Shown piece after piece: positions 46,801 to 55,100 of a stretch of DNA of 64,000 nt (position 1 is its first letter; each line of letters opens with the position of its first letter). The stretch is from Salvator merianae (lineage: Eukaryota; Chordata; Lepidosauria; Squamata; Teiidae), in NCBI GenBank assembly GCA_003586115.2, contig QVOM02000034.1, positions 110,399,610 to 110,463,609 of the forward strand, read 5' to 3'. A program made the translations under genes and the position numbers. The notes below the pieces were generated by a model. That model saw only the letters and a program-made list of their open reading frames with translations, searched no databases and had not been told where the DNA came from.

Positions 46801-49800
46801 TTTGTAAGGGAATTAATTTGATTAACATGAACTTACATGCCATTTATATTTTTGAGATAATGCATACAACCATTAACAATAATCAAATAACAGCTTTCAA
46901 AGCTGGAATTTTCATTAACAGAACCAAATCAGATCCTTAACTTGAATGCTTACCTTTGAAAATCTTCCTCAGAAATAACAAGATTATACAGAAAAAAGGG
47001 ATCAGAATCTTCCGTCAGCCGAACCACTAAATCCTAAAAATAAAAAAATTTGAAAGAACACAGATGCCTAGAACAATTATTTTTTCTACAGGAAAGGTGG
47101 CCAGCCTTCTGTGTGCAGGGTTGCATGCCAGTGCTACAGCCAACTCACGCACAAACGACTGTGCACAGAACCACACAGCCTACATGTTAACTGTAAGCGC
47201 TAAAGTACCTAGTCAAAAACGAAACAATTGAAGAGCACAGAACAAACACACACACACACACACAAATATTAAATCTGATGTTAATTTCCAGTACTCCAGA
47301 GGAATCTGGAGGACATAGACTACAAGCTCCTTTACATCTGCTTCAGTCATTATACCATCTTCTAACTTAGGGGACAAACTGTGGACACAGGAAACACAGT
47401 CATATGCTTGCGAGCTCCTGCATTGTGTGCAATCTACACCCAACACTAAGGGGTGCCCTGAAGATGGGTGTGAGTATGAATGGATCACAGAATGGGCAAA
47501 GAGAATCTGTAGTACTCAGAGAAGTTGTCAGACCATAATGCTTATCATCCCTGCACTGGGCATGCTGGATAGAGCAGATGGGAGTTGGAATCCTACATCT
47601 GGAGGACAACAGCTTTAAAGACATTATCTACAGTGAATAAACCTTTCTGTTAATCACAATCCGTATTTGAAGAGAAAAGACTGCTTGCTCTATTGTTTCT
47701 ACAAATTCATTGAGACATTCTTGGTGCCAGGTCTTTCATTACTCACAGCACTGAATAAAACTACAGGTCAGCAAATAAATGGATTGCAAACAAAGTACAA
47801 ACCTTTCTATGAATGGGATCGGTTGTTGAATGTAGCTCAATACTCACACGAACATTTATTCTCCTGCAAAAGAGACATATAACTGCATTCTCACTGAATT
47901 GCCATCAACAATTTATTCTTTAATTCAGGTGACAGAAACACAATTTTCACAGCAAAAATTTAACCTCTGCTAAGCATTTAGGAAAGTATATTTGATGTTA
48001 AATGAAAAAAGAAAGCATATACGTTTGAATGATTAGTATTTCAAAACTCTAAAAATGGACAAGTTCTCCCAGCATTCTGTTTCAATATAAAATTGTACTT
48101 CAATCTGCACGAGGATTCAGTGGCACAGAAATGGTGGGCAAACCAAAATCTTACAAACTGAGCAACTAGAATGACTTGCAAACCAGGGATTAGGAAAACT
48201 TACTTTAGATCACCTGGTCTCAAGAGGGGGTACAGTCACTGTTAGAATGCCACTGGTTTCTCAATTTTTTGTATTTGAGGACAGAGAGGGCAGAAGAGGA
48301 CAACTGAGGTAGGCTGGTGGGGGAAGTTGCCATGGGGGCTATCCAATCCTTTGAAAAACTGCAGGAGGAAGCAGGGACAAAGAAGGAGGTGATGATCCAA
48401 CCTTTAGTATAAATCATGGGAAGAAGCAGAAAGGAAGAAGCAGAAGACAGCTCATTCACCTGAGGTCTGTTTACGAGCAGCTGGCTGGACTGGAAGAGCA
48501 ACAACCATACAGGGGTGCCTCACCTAATGCCTATTCTTATCTTAAATGAATCACGGAATCATAGAGTTGGAAGAGACCTCCAGGGTCATCAAGTCCAACC
48601 CCCTGCTCAATGCAGGATTCACTAAACCATCCCAGACAGATGTCTGTCCAGCCTCTCCTTGAAGACCTGCTTCTTCAATCCAGTTAGTAGCTCACAAACA
48701 GACAGCCAGTGAGTGACCTGCCTTCTGCTTGTCTCTGCCTTCTCTCTTCTGCTTCTTCCAACCAGTTCTGCTTGGTTGGATCACTGCCCCCAGTTGCCTC
48801 CTGTGTCTTTTTGGAGAATCAGATCAGCCCCAGGGCAGCTGCTCCCTGGGATTATCCTCCTCTGGCTCCCCTCATCCTCCAAGGCAAAAATGGAGGAGCC
48901 AAACTGGGCAACAGCAAGAAAATTGGGCCCAGTTAACAGAGGCAGGCTCAGTTCAGATTTATTTACAGTAAGTATACCCACATAGATATATCAGCATAAA
49001 ATTAAAACTATAAAAGAAAATGAATTAAATTTGATGAAAAAACACAGTACAGTAAATTAGCTTTAAGCTAATTTGGTTTGTGCAGTTTCAATATAACATG
49101 ATTTACTAACTGAGACCTTGCTTTGGTATTAAGGGTTCCTGTTTCACTTTAATGCATTTCCCCTAACATTAAAGGTCTATTACTTGTTTAGTGCAAGTTT
49201 CACTTTAAGGAATGACTTGTGGAAATAGAACCTTTGCATTAAATGGGGCCCTAGTACACATTCACGAGTCAACAGGAGGCAGGCAATAATCAGTCAGACA
49301 TGGAACAGTGACAACATTCTGACTGTGTATACTGAGGTCTGTCTGTATATTCTTCAGATACAGATTTGGTGAATTTGGATAACAGATACGTTTTCCTTTG
49401 TAGTGGTTCCATGATTCCTACAAAGTTACTGTTCACATTTATGTACACAAAATCAATCCAATAAGATGCATTATTTCAAGTAAACAAGTAGTTAACAGTG
49501 AACTGATTTTCCAGATGTGAAATCTTATACGTGGCCAAAACAGCACCATTCATTTACAAAGAAAATGTATCAATAGATTAGGTTCAAAGGTACACAGAAG
49601 GAAAAAAACTGAGGTGAAAAAATCCACCCAGAGGAGAAAAGCAAGATACCAAAAATAGCCCAGTGAAGCTCATTATTGAAAGGAATATTAGTTACATTGA
49701 ATAAATGGTATCAAAGCATTAGGGACATAGTGGCCCTTTCTGCACTTGACCTTATTCCAGATAATATCTTGGAATAGGGATCTGCCATTTGCATGTTACT

Positions 49801-51934
49801 ATGAACTATAGCAGGCCACACCTGGGGCCTGCTATAATCTGCACTGGCGTATGGATAGCAGGTCCCTATTCTGGGATATAGTCTTGAATAAAGCCAAGTG
49901 CAGAAAGGGCCAGTGACTAAAGAATTCATCTGGGCACAGTACCAAGTTATGCAAAACCTCAAACTTCATTTTAACATGGAGACCTTTTCTTGATGCTATA
50001 TGAAGGCTGTTTTCACACTTACTACGCTAGCACAGACTAATTAGTCTGTGCTAGTGTAGTACTGAACCATGCAGTGTGGGCTCTGTTCACACTGTGTGGC
50101 TGAAAACAGGCCGTGAAGCCGACTACTGTCGTTTGTAGTGTGAGTGCTGATAGTCATGCCCAGTCCTCGCCACAGCAGCGGTGGGCAAGCAGCCAGTTGC
50201 TGCTATGGCGACTGGCACCAGCACCACGTGCACCACGTGCACACGCATGCATGCATGATGGAGTAATCAGGCCTGCCTCATTGTGCAGGCCCATGTTACA
50301 CCCCAACTAGGCCTGTGATGCCGGATCAGGGTGTGCTGCACCCAATCTGGCCTTGTCAGGCCACATTGGGCATGCACCCAATCATTGCCATGGTGACTGG
50401 CAGGCCCGCACAGTGTGCAGGCACAACCAGCCAACGCGCCTACACAATGGGCCGATCACAGCAGCGTGATCGGGCCTATGCAATCGGGCCACGTGGACTG
50501 ATTGAAGTGACCTGATCGCGGGCTTGATGGTCACCATCACGCAGGTAAGTGTGAATGCAACCTTATCTGAAGCTCACCAAGAGCTTCAGGTACGGTTGCA
50601 GACTACTATTCTGTGCACCATCAGTAGTAGCAATCAGGAGCCAATGAAGCCCACTCCCAGTCACTGCAGCCATCTTGCAGTGGGAACGTACTTGGACAGC
50701 AAGCATTCCCAATGCTTCTACCATCAAGTGTGAATAGGCCCAACCTATGGACAAGAGACTGTGAAAGAATATTTGCAGAAAAACCCAGAATGGACTCTTA
50801 CATGCCAGGATTCTCTTGCTGGAGAACACCTTCAATGAATAAAACCAAACTATCCTCAGTAATCAAACTGATAACTTTTTCTAAATCAGTGCTCCAAAGT
50901 CAGCAAAGAATTGTGAGAAAGGCAGTAACGACATCTGCACGTTTATTCTTGTTTATGTTTAATGTTGATGAAGTTTGAAGTTTACATAAAATTGTAATAC
51001 TGTGTTACAACAATTTAAAAAAATTGCTTGAACTCCTCTTTGTCACAGATGTGTTGAACAAGGCACCGGAGCACTGCTTTAACAGAAAAAAAAGGCAACA
51101 GTCTGAAACAGCTACGCATGCTTTGTCCTTTTGCTCCTAGAGCTGTTGAAGGCAGTCAAACCCAGGTACCGGATTAAGGCTGCCACCTGAGAGCAGGTGA
51201 GGTACAATGCCTGCTCCTATCAACCGACTGAAGCTCTCCAATCTGCTGTTGGGCCTCTTGCAGCAAAATTCGCCTTAAGTAAAACCTGGCAAAGATGCCT
51301 AACGCCCTTATTTACCTTTCAATTTTAGCTCACCTGGAAGCCGAACGGGTTTAACAAGAAAACAACGTCTGTGCGGTTCCGTAGGCGTTTTAAGATTTCC
51401 TCCCCGCCCCCAGGAACAGAGGGACAGAAATACTGATGTTGCCCTGCCACAAATAAGCCAGTCTCCCCCCCAGATTTCCAAAAACTTTCTGAAAGACAGT
51501 CTTCGTGTGTCCGTGTGCTTCCCGGGGCCAGGCAAGGACTTATATATACCGGACCAGCAAGCAGAGTAGGAGACTCCCTTCCGCACGCTGGTGACATGCC
51601 GGTGCCTCCGAGGTTCCCAATACGCTTGCTGGTCCGGTTCCGGTACACCGGCCAGTGCAGACTGCAGGATCGCCCGTAGCAACCGCCTGCCCGCCCCAAG
51701 GCCTGAAGCGGGGGACGCGGCTCGGCTTGGGCACCCTAAGCCGCCTTCCCTCCGCTGGAGGGAGAAAGCCGCCCTCCGGATCGTTGGGAAAAGAAAACCG
51801 AGAAAGACACAAGAAAGAGCGCCAGTGCCCTTCTCGTCGGGGAACCCGCGCCGGGCAGCCGCTCACCTTTCTTCGCAACCCTGGCATTTCACCTGCACTA
51901 AGACCAACTGGCTGAACAGGCTCTCCGTCGCCAT
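34721..51934 (-). CDS. SASS6: SASS6, spindle assembly abnormal protein 6 homologue (centriole cartwheel)
   Basis: Complement join in coding order: 51934-51867, 47863-47803, 47033-46954, 45410-45306, 45132-44961, 43074-42997, 42456-42337, 42254-42063, 41702-41508, 41091-41002, 40908-40729, 40036-39955, 38373-38252, (doubtful 37437-37398), 35505-35417, 35016-34922, 34809-34721. Without the doubtful exon the frame is open for 605 codons. SAS-6 dimerises through its globular N-terminal head into a ninefold ring and through its coiled coil into rods, templating the cartwheel at the base of new centrioles. Visible parts are the head (residues 1 to about 165), the PISA region [16 protein letters not shown] with Phe132, equivalent to the head-contact Phe131 of human SAS-6, a long heptad-rich coiled coil (about 166-485) and a Ser/Thr-rich tail. 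The tail is shorter than in human (657 residues). The gene runs head-to-head with TRMT13. Confidence 0.96.
34922..35016 (-). CDS. SASS6: SASS6 exon 16 (tail)
   Basis: Acceptor ctgattag and donor gtagca. It encodes [20 protein letters not shown] and RGL, almost identical to human, then a divergent TTNTTHST. Ends one base into a Gly codon. Confidence 0.95.
35017..35416 (-). other. SASS6 intron 15 (between exons 15 and 16)
   Basis: A 400-bp intron; nothing recognised. Confidence 0.75.
35417..35505 (-). CDS. SASS6: SASS6 exon 15 (tail)
   Basis: Acceptor ccagcag and donor gtaagt. It encodes [20 protein letters not shown] to STNKE, matching the VQFN...STDKEN parts of the human tail. Phase 0 start, so it joins exon 13 directly in frame. 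Confidence 0.88.
35577..35925. mobile_element. hAT-type MITE
   Basis: A 349-bp element with ends cagggatgtgcaaa and, read in reverse, tagggatgtgcacac. It is flanked by imperfect 8-bp duplications taatacac (35569-35576) and taatacgt (35926-35933), as expected for hAT insertions. The AT-rich interior is full of ttcg/cgaa words. No transposase frame, so non-autonomous. Confidence 0.85.
35985..36300 (+). mobile_element. LINE 3' end (L2/CR1 type)
   Basis: It ends gcctgccctgggacctttgg, gtaaatac and a taaataaataaa tail, the usual 3' end of reptile L2/CR1-like retroposons. The 5' part is not assignable. Confidence 0.65.
37398..37437 (-). CDS. SASS6: SASS6 candidate exon 14 (doubtful)
   Basis: A 40-bp piece with acceptor ttttcag and a consensus donor gtaagt encodes [13 protein letters not shown] plus one base. 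It faintly matches the human tail around its YPTCGI segment. It starts in phase 0 but ends in phase 1, while the next recognised exon starts in phase 0. Including it therefore breaks the frame unless another exon, not found, lies between. Confidence 0.45.
37438..38251 (-). other. SASS6 intron between candidate exon 14 and exon 13
   Basis: AT-rich, with no recognised gene or repeat. Confidence 0.65.
38252..38373 (-). CDS. SASS6: SASS6 exon 13 (end of coiled coil)
   Basis: Acceptor tttatag and donor gtaata. It encodes [20 protein letters not shown], the conserved end of the rod, then a Ser/Thr/Gly-rich tail [20 protein letters not shown]. Ends in phase 0. Confidence 0.93.
38374..39954 (-). other. 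SASS6 intron 12
   Basis: Holds an L2 fragment on the opposite strand (38950-39500). The rest is unremarkable. Confidence 0.7.
38950..39500 (+). mobile_element. L2 LINE fragment, distal reverse-transcriptase region
   Basis: gttttagggtcatcctggat, then ccaatggaggc, tgatctatgccacactaacc and tgggctactac correspond to the L2 protein region that reads roughly 'LGVILDP..., VIHALVTSRLDYCN'. Stops break every frame. It is antisense to SASS6. Confidence 0.7.
39955..40036 (-). CDS. SASS6: SASS6 exon 12
   Basis: Acceptor actgtcag and donor gtatgt. It encodes [20 protein letters not shown] then LLKTNEN, ending one base into the next codon. Confidence 0.93.
40037..40728 (-). other. SASS6 intron 11
   Basis: A 692-bp intron; nothing recognised. 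Confidence 0.75.
40729..40908 (-). CDS. SASS6: SASS6 exon 11
   Basis: Acceptor ttattag and donor gtaaat. Sixty codons, [20 protein letters not shown] to SSLRQKEQE. It covers a very well conserved block [20 protein letters not shown]. Confidence 0.96.
41002..41091 (-). CDS. SASS6: SASS6 exon 10
   Basis: Acceptor tttcaaag and donor gtttgt. Thirty codons from [20 protein letters not shown] to SLSAELLK. Confidence 0.94.
41092..41507 (-). other. SASS6 intron 9
   Basis: A 416-bp intron; nothing recognised. The neighbouring introns 8 (41703-42062) and 10 (40909-41001) are also empty. Confidence 0.75.
41508..41702 (-). CDS. SASS6: SASS6 exon 9
   Basis: Acceptor cttatag and donor gtactt. Sixty-five codons from [20 protein letters not shown] to DATQEQK continue the heptads. 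Confidence 0.96.
42063..42254 (-). CDS. SASS6: SASS6 exon 8
   Basis: Acceptor tttcag and donor gtatgg. Sixty-four codons of coiled coil from [20 protein letters not shown] to [12 protein letters not shown]. Confidence 0.96.
42337..42456 (-). CDS. SASS6: SASS6 exon 7
   Basis: The acceptor area ctcccagag offers two AGs. The upstream one (exon top 42456) keeps the frame [16 protein letters not shown] and the same length as human. Donor gtatat. Confidence 0.93.
42457..42996 (-). other. SASS6 intron 6
   Basis: A 540-bp intron; nothing recognised. Confidence 0.75.
42997..43074 (-). CDS. SASS6: SASS6 exon 6 (coiled-coil start)
   Basis: Acceptor attcatag and donor gtaata. The 26 codons [20 protein letters not shown] to TQQ begin the rod. 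The sequence diverges from mammals while the heptads are kept. Confidence 0.92.
43075..44960 (-). other. SASS6 intron 5
   Basis: A 1.9-kb AT-rich intron in which I see no repeat or gene. Confidence 0.7.
44961..45132 (-). CDS. SASS6: SASS6 exon 5 (PISA region)
   Basis: Acceptor tttttag and donor gtagaa. Fifty-seven codons include [20 protein letters not shown] and the following [15 protein letters not shown]. This is the PISA motif with the Phe (132 here) needed for head-to-head ring assembly. Confidence 0.96.
45306..45410 (-). CDS. SASS6: SASS6 exon 4
   Basis: Acceptor tatgtag and donor gttagt. It encodes [20 protein letters not shown] to KDIP and ends two bases into an Arg codon. Confidence 0.95.
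45411..46953 (-). other. SASS6 intron 3, with GC-richer block at 46066-46580
   Basis: The block starts ggctatttccacactcactc, similar to the DNA-transposon ends at 50005 and 54101. It contains an inverted pair ccaaaccatcttgttctggtcc / ggtccagaacaag near 46212-46256 and ends near 46545 with ggtgtggaaaagg. It is probably another degenerate member of those families. Confidence 0.45.
46954..47033 (-). CDS. SASS6: SASS6 exon 3
   Basis: Acceptor ttttag and donor gtaagc. It encodes [20 protein letters not shown] then SEEDFQ, among the most conserved parts of the SAS-6 head, and ends two bases into a Ser codon. Confidence 0.95.
47034..47802 (-). other. SASS6 intron 2
   Basis: A 769-bp intron containing a short (AC)n microsatellite at 47246-47264; otherwise unremarkable. 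Confidence 0.75.
47246..47264. repeat. (AC)n microsatellite
   Basis: A run of acacac about 19 bp long within SASS6 intron 2. Confidence 0.9.
47803..47863 (-). CDS. SASS6: SASS6 exon 2
   Basis: Acceptor ttttgcag. The first base completes Arg23, then [20 protein letters not shown], a beta-strand of the head. The donor gtttgt is weak. Confidence 0.93.
48550..48680 (+). mobile_element. CR1 LINE fragment
   Basis: tcacggaatcatagagttgg, then aagagacctccagggtcatc and aagtccaaccccctgctcaa are diagnostic of the CR1 3' region in birds and reptiles. They are followed by agatgtctgtccagcctctc. Truncated at both ends. Confidence 0.85.
49732..49911. mobile_element. 180-bp MITE with 17-bp terminal inverted repeats
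   Basis: Both ends read ggccctttctgcacttg with no mismatch over 17 bases, flanked on both sides by agt, a possible 3-bp target duplication. Just inside each end lies a near-palindromic stretch (for example tattccagataatatcttggaata with one extra base). No coding capacity. Confidence 0.85.
50005..50740. mobile_element. Non-autonomous DNA transposon with 40-bp palindrome
   Basis: Starts ggctgttttcacactt and ends aagtgtgaataggcc, an imperfect inverted repeat. Directly inside the left end is a palindrome, 50021-50060, with 20-base arms and one mismatch, centred on taatta. The GC-rich core has internal inverted pairs such as gaagctcaccaagagcttc. The same core hairpin recurs in the element at 54101. 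No transposase frame. Confidence 0.7.
51867..51934 (-). CDS. SASS6: SASS6 exon 1
   Basis: Starts at the ATG on complement 51934-51932 in context caagATGg and encodes [20 protein letters not shown] then EE. It ends two bases into an Arg codon at donor gtgagc. Human SASS6 has the same length and a similar QVKCKDCEER end, which supports this start. Confidence 0.95.
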
Positions 51935-52053
51935 CTTGCGCTTTGAGATTGGCGCGCCGCGCTCCCGCGGGGGGGAACAAGCGAGAAGGCTGACGGGACG
52001 GCTGGGGAGGGGGAGGGAAGAGGAGGAGCGGGCGCGCGGGGGAGGGGAGCAAG
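51935..52053. promoter_or_regulatory. Bidirectional SASS6/TRMT13 promoter
   Basis: Only 119 bp separate the two start codons, which face away from each other. There is no TATA box. Visible elements are an inverted CCAAT (attgg, 51948-51952), GGCGCGCC, and G-rich Sp1-like runs (about 51999-52047). YY1-like GCCATCTT at 51930-51937 and AAGATGGCGGC at 52051-52061 overlap the two ATGs. Transcription starts and 5' UTRs must be very short or lie within this interval. Confidence 0.8.
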
Positions 52054-52191
52054 ATGGCGGCCGAGGAAGCATCTACGGTTGCTAACCCTGCGCCTGGGCG
52101 ATGCGCCTATTTTGTGGAGCGGAAGAGACGTTTCTGCAAGATGGTCCCAGCCCAGGGCAGGCGGTTCTGTGGGGAACACTGCAACCAGGAG
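52054..52191 (+). CDS. TRMT13: TRMT13 exon 1 (CCCH zinc finger)
   Basis: ATG in caagATGg, followed by 46 codons including RCAYFVERKRRFCKM and RRFCGEH. The fourfold Cys/His set is complete. Donor gtagtg at 52192. Confidence 0.94.
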
Positions 52192-55100
52192 GTAGTGATG
52201 AGGGAAGCCATGGAAGGGGAGAGCAGAGGCGAGAAAGGCAGTGACAAGAAGAGGTGACGAAGTGGTCGAGCTTTTTTTCCTCAGAAGCAATCATAGATTT
52301 ACCACGACCAATTCGTTTTTGCTTTAAAAAGCTGAACGTCACAGAACAAGATTTCCCTTACCGCTGAATACGGCTGGAGTGTCTAGAAAAAGACACTCTG
52401 TACATGCTCGGAGGCGCCGACTCTCCTCATTTTTCATTTAAAGCCAGGATTTAAGTGGTTCAAATTGAGTTCGCATTGCCACCCTTTTTCCTGTTACCGT
52501 TTAAATTGTGCTTGTCATGTAGAATAAAGCACCATACACGTACCAGAGCTAACAATAATTATTTTGATGATGATCTGCTGTTCACAGGAATAATGCTGCT
52601 TGCAGAAAAAGTTAGGAAACAGGAGTGTGATTCTGAGGCTGTCAAATGTCTCAAAAAGCTTTCAGTGCAATCCTACACATGTCTATCTAGAAGTGAATCC
52701 CACTAAGTTAATATGAAATTTATTCCCAGAGAAGAACGTATTCCATTGCTGCCAAAAACTTCAGATTTTTAAATCAAGTGTTTCACTTTAACACACTCCG
52801 TTCCTCATTTAAATACATTTTATTTTCAGTCATATTAGTACTATATTTGAATATAAACCAAGGGAAAGCTAAAGGCATTCTCACTCCGTGTGATTTACAG
52901 GGGCATATAAGTGGTTTGTTGACTTATCGAGTACACTGTTTCATACAACCTTCTTTTTTCCCCTTAGGAGGAAAGTAACAAGAAAAGAATTCCCTGTCCT
53001 TTGGATCCAAAACAGTAAGCAAGCATAATACATCTTTGTTTGCTAATTTTTGTTGAAGAATGGTAAGCAGTACTATTAGTTTTTTTTCCACTTCTGATTG
53101 TAGTACTGTGTATGAAGATAAACTACAAAAACACTTGAAAAAGTGTAATTCAAGAGAGAAACCAAAGCCTGTAAGTATATGTCTAATTCCTGGAAATAAT
53201 TAAACAGCTCTTTAAAGTACATGCCCAGGCCCTCCTCTGCTAGTTCTTTAGGTTCAATATATGAATAACTTTGGTGAGTAATAGTTTTATTATAGAGATG
53301 AATACATTGTTCATGAGGCACTGGGCACCATTAAGAATAGGACTATCAAAATATTTTTTTAAAAGGCATTGAAATAAAAAAGGAACATACCTTCTTAGAC
53401 CTTCTTACATGCTTATGTACACACTGGAAAGATATATAAGGTGCTAGACATAAGTAACAGCTGGGGCCTTAATCTGGTACCATTTCTTGTGTATAATGCT
53501 CTCCTTGGGTGTTAGGTCTCACTTGCACTCTGATATAGAGTCATAAAGGATTGAAAGTTGGTCCTGGTTTTATGGTGTCAGTGATATTTTTATTTTGATC
53601 TAGTGTGCTGTTTATGGGCTGTGTTTCAACACTTGTGTTATATCCGAATTAAAGAACCTTGAGTGACATGGACCACAGTATTCATTTTTAAAACATTTAA
53701 TATTAATAATATAAAATATTAAGGTTCCTTAATTAGAATAGAATGTAGTTATCTAAATATATCCAATAAGCAACAATCCAGATCGTAGTAAAAATGTTAA
53801 CTAAATCAAAATAATAATTTTAGAAATTAAGGGATAAATTAAATAAATGTTCACTCTTCTCAATTAAGACTTCTAATTCTGATCACATTACTATACTTTC
53901 CTTCAGACTGTTATGCTTAAGTGAAGGCATGTTCAAACTCCAATAGAGTGAGATTGATACTGAGTCTAGCATTGAAAATCACAGGCGCATCAGTAGATTT
54001 TTTTTTTCTAGAAAAGAGAACATCACCAAAGTAACTGATAACTTTTCCTTTTTGCAGAATGTGTATGAGGAAGAATGCTGTCTATGGGTTGGTACCTCTG
54101 GGCCTTTTCATACTTTCCACATTCGAATGGGATAATTATCCCAATCGAACGTGGAAGAGACCATGCAGTGCAGACACTGTCCACACTCTGTAGCCAGAAA
54201 CCGCACCAGAAGCCAGCTACTAATTAGTGCCCCATAGGTAGTAGCGATCGGGAGCGGATGTAGCCCATGCTCCTGGCTGCTCAGGGCCTGTTTGCACTTT
54301 GGCCTAGCAAGTATCAAGCGTGCTTGCTAGGCAAGTGCATTCGCGCCAGAAGACAGCCGCGGTGACTGGGAATGGGCTTCAACTGCCAATCGCTACCACC
54401 GCTGGTGCACTAATTAGCAGTCTGCAACCTTACCTGAAGCTCAAAAGTGAGCTTCAGGTAAGATTGCATTCTCACTTACCTGCACCATGGTGGCAGCCAT
54501 CTTCCAGGCGATATGCCCATCGTGCATGTGTGATCCCACAATCACACATATGTGACGTCCCAGTCGGGCCCGTGATTCCTCAATCGGGCTTGCGACACCG
54601 GATAGGGCTACGCTGTGCCCCATCTGACATTCTGGTGCCTGATTGGACATATGCTGAATAGTCCCCGTGACAGCGACTGGCAGGCATCAGGCCGCTGCCA
54701 TGGCAACCCAGAGGCTGCGCAGCGTGCAGGCGTAATAACAAATCACTCCTACGTGCTGGGCCCCTCTCCATAGCATGTGCAAATGCTGGTAGCCAGCTTC
54801 AGGTGAGTTTTAGGTCCCATCATGCAGACAATGTCTGCACAATGAGGTCTATTCCACCTTAGAATGAGCTAATTAGCCCATTCTGAGGTGGAAAGTGTGA
54901 ACAGGCACCTGGTTTCTTGATCTCTCAGGCAGAGAACTGCTTTTTGGTGGTGGTTCAGAAAGTTCAGTACTATCTGATTGAAGGCATTTTGTTGACAGCT
55001 GATGGAATCTTATAATAAAGCAAAATGCTAGGCTTTTAGAAACTACTGTATTGTCCTGTTACCATTGGCTTTACTTCTCCATTTGTTGCTTGATGTATTC

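Larger units (their letters stand above)
47864..51866 (-). other. SASS6 intron 1
   Basis: The largest SASS6 intron (4.0 kb). It holds a CR1 fragment (48550-48680), a short MITE (49732-49911) and a palindrome-bearing DNA transposon (50005-50740). Its promoter-proximal end passes into the CpG island. Confidence 0.75.
51580..52200. promoter_or_regulatory. CpG island over the SASS6/TRMT13 start
   Basis: CpG dinucleotides and GC content rise sharply here against an AT-rich, CpG-poor background. The island covers SASS6 exon 1 and the start of its intron 1, the divergent promoter, and TRMT13 exon 1. The boundaries are judged by eye. Confidence 0.8.

Noticed and set aside
51540..52085. Long open frames on both strands across the CpG island (up to 170 codons)
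   Set aside because: GC-rich sequence has few stops. These frames overlap SASS6 exon 1, the promoter and TRMT13 exon 1 in other frames and match no family.
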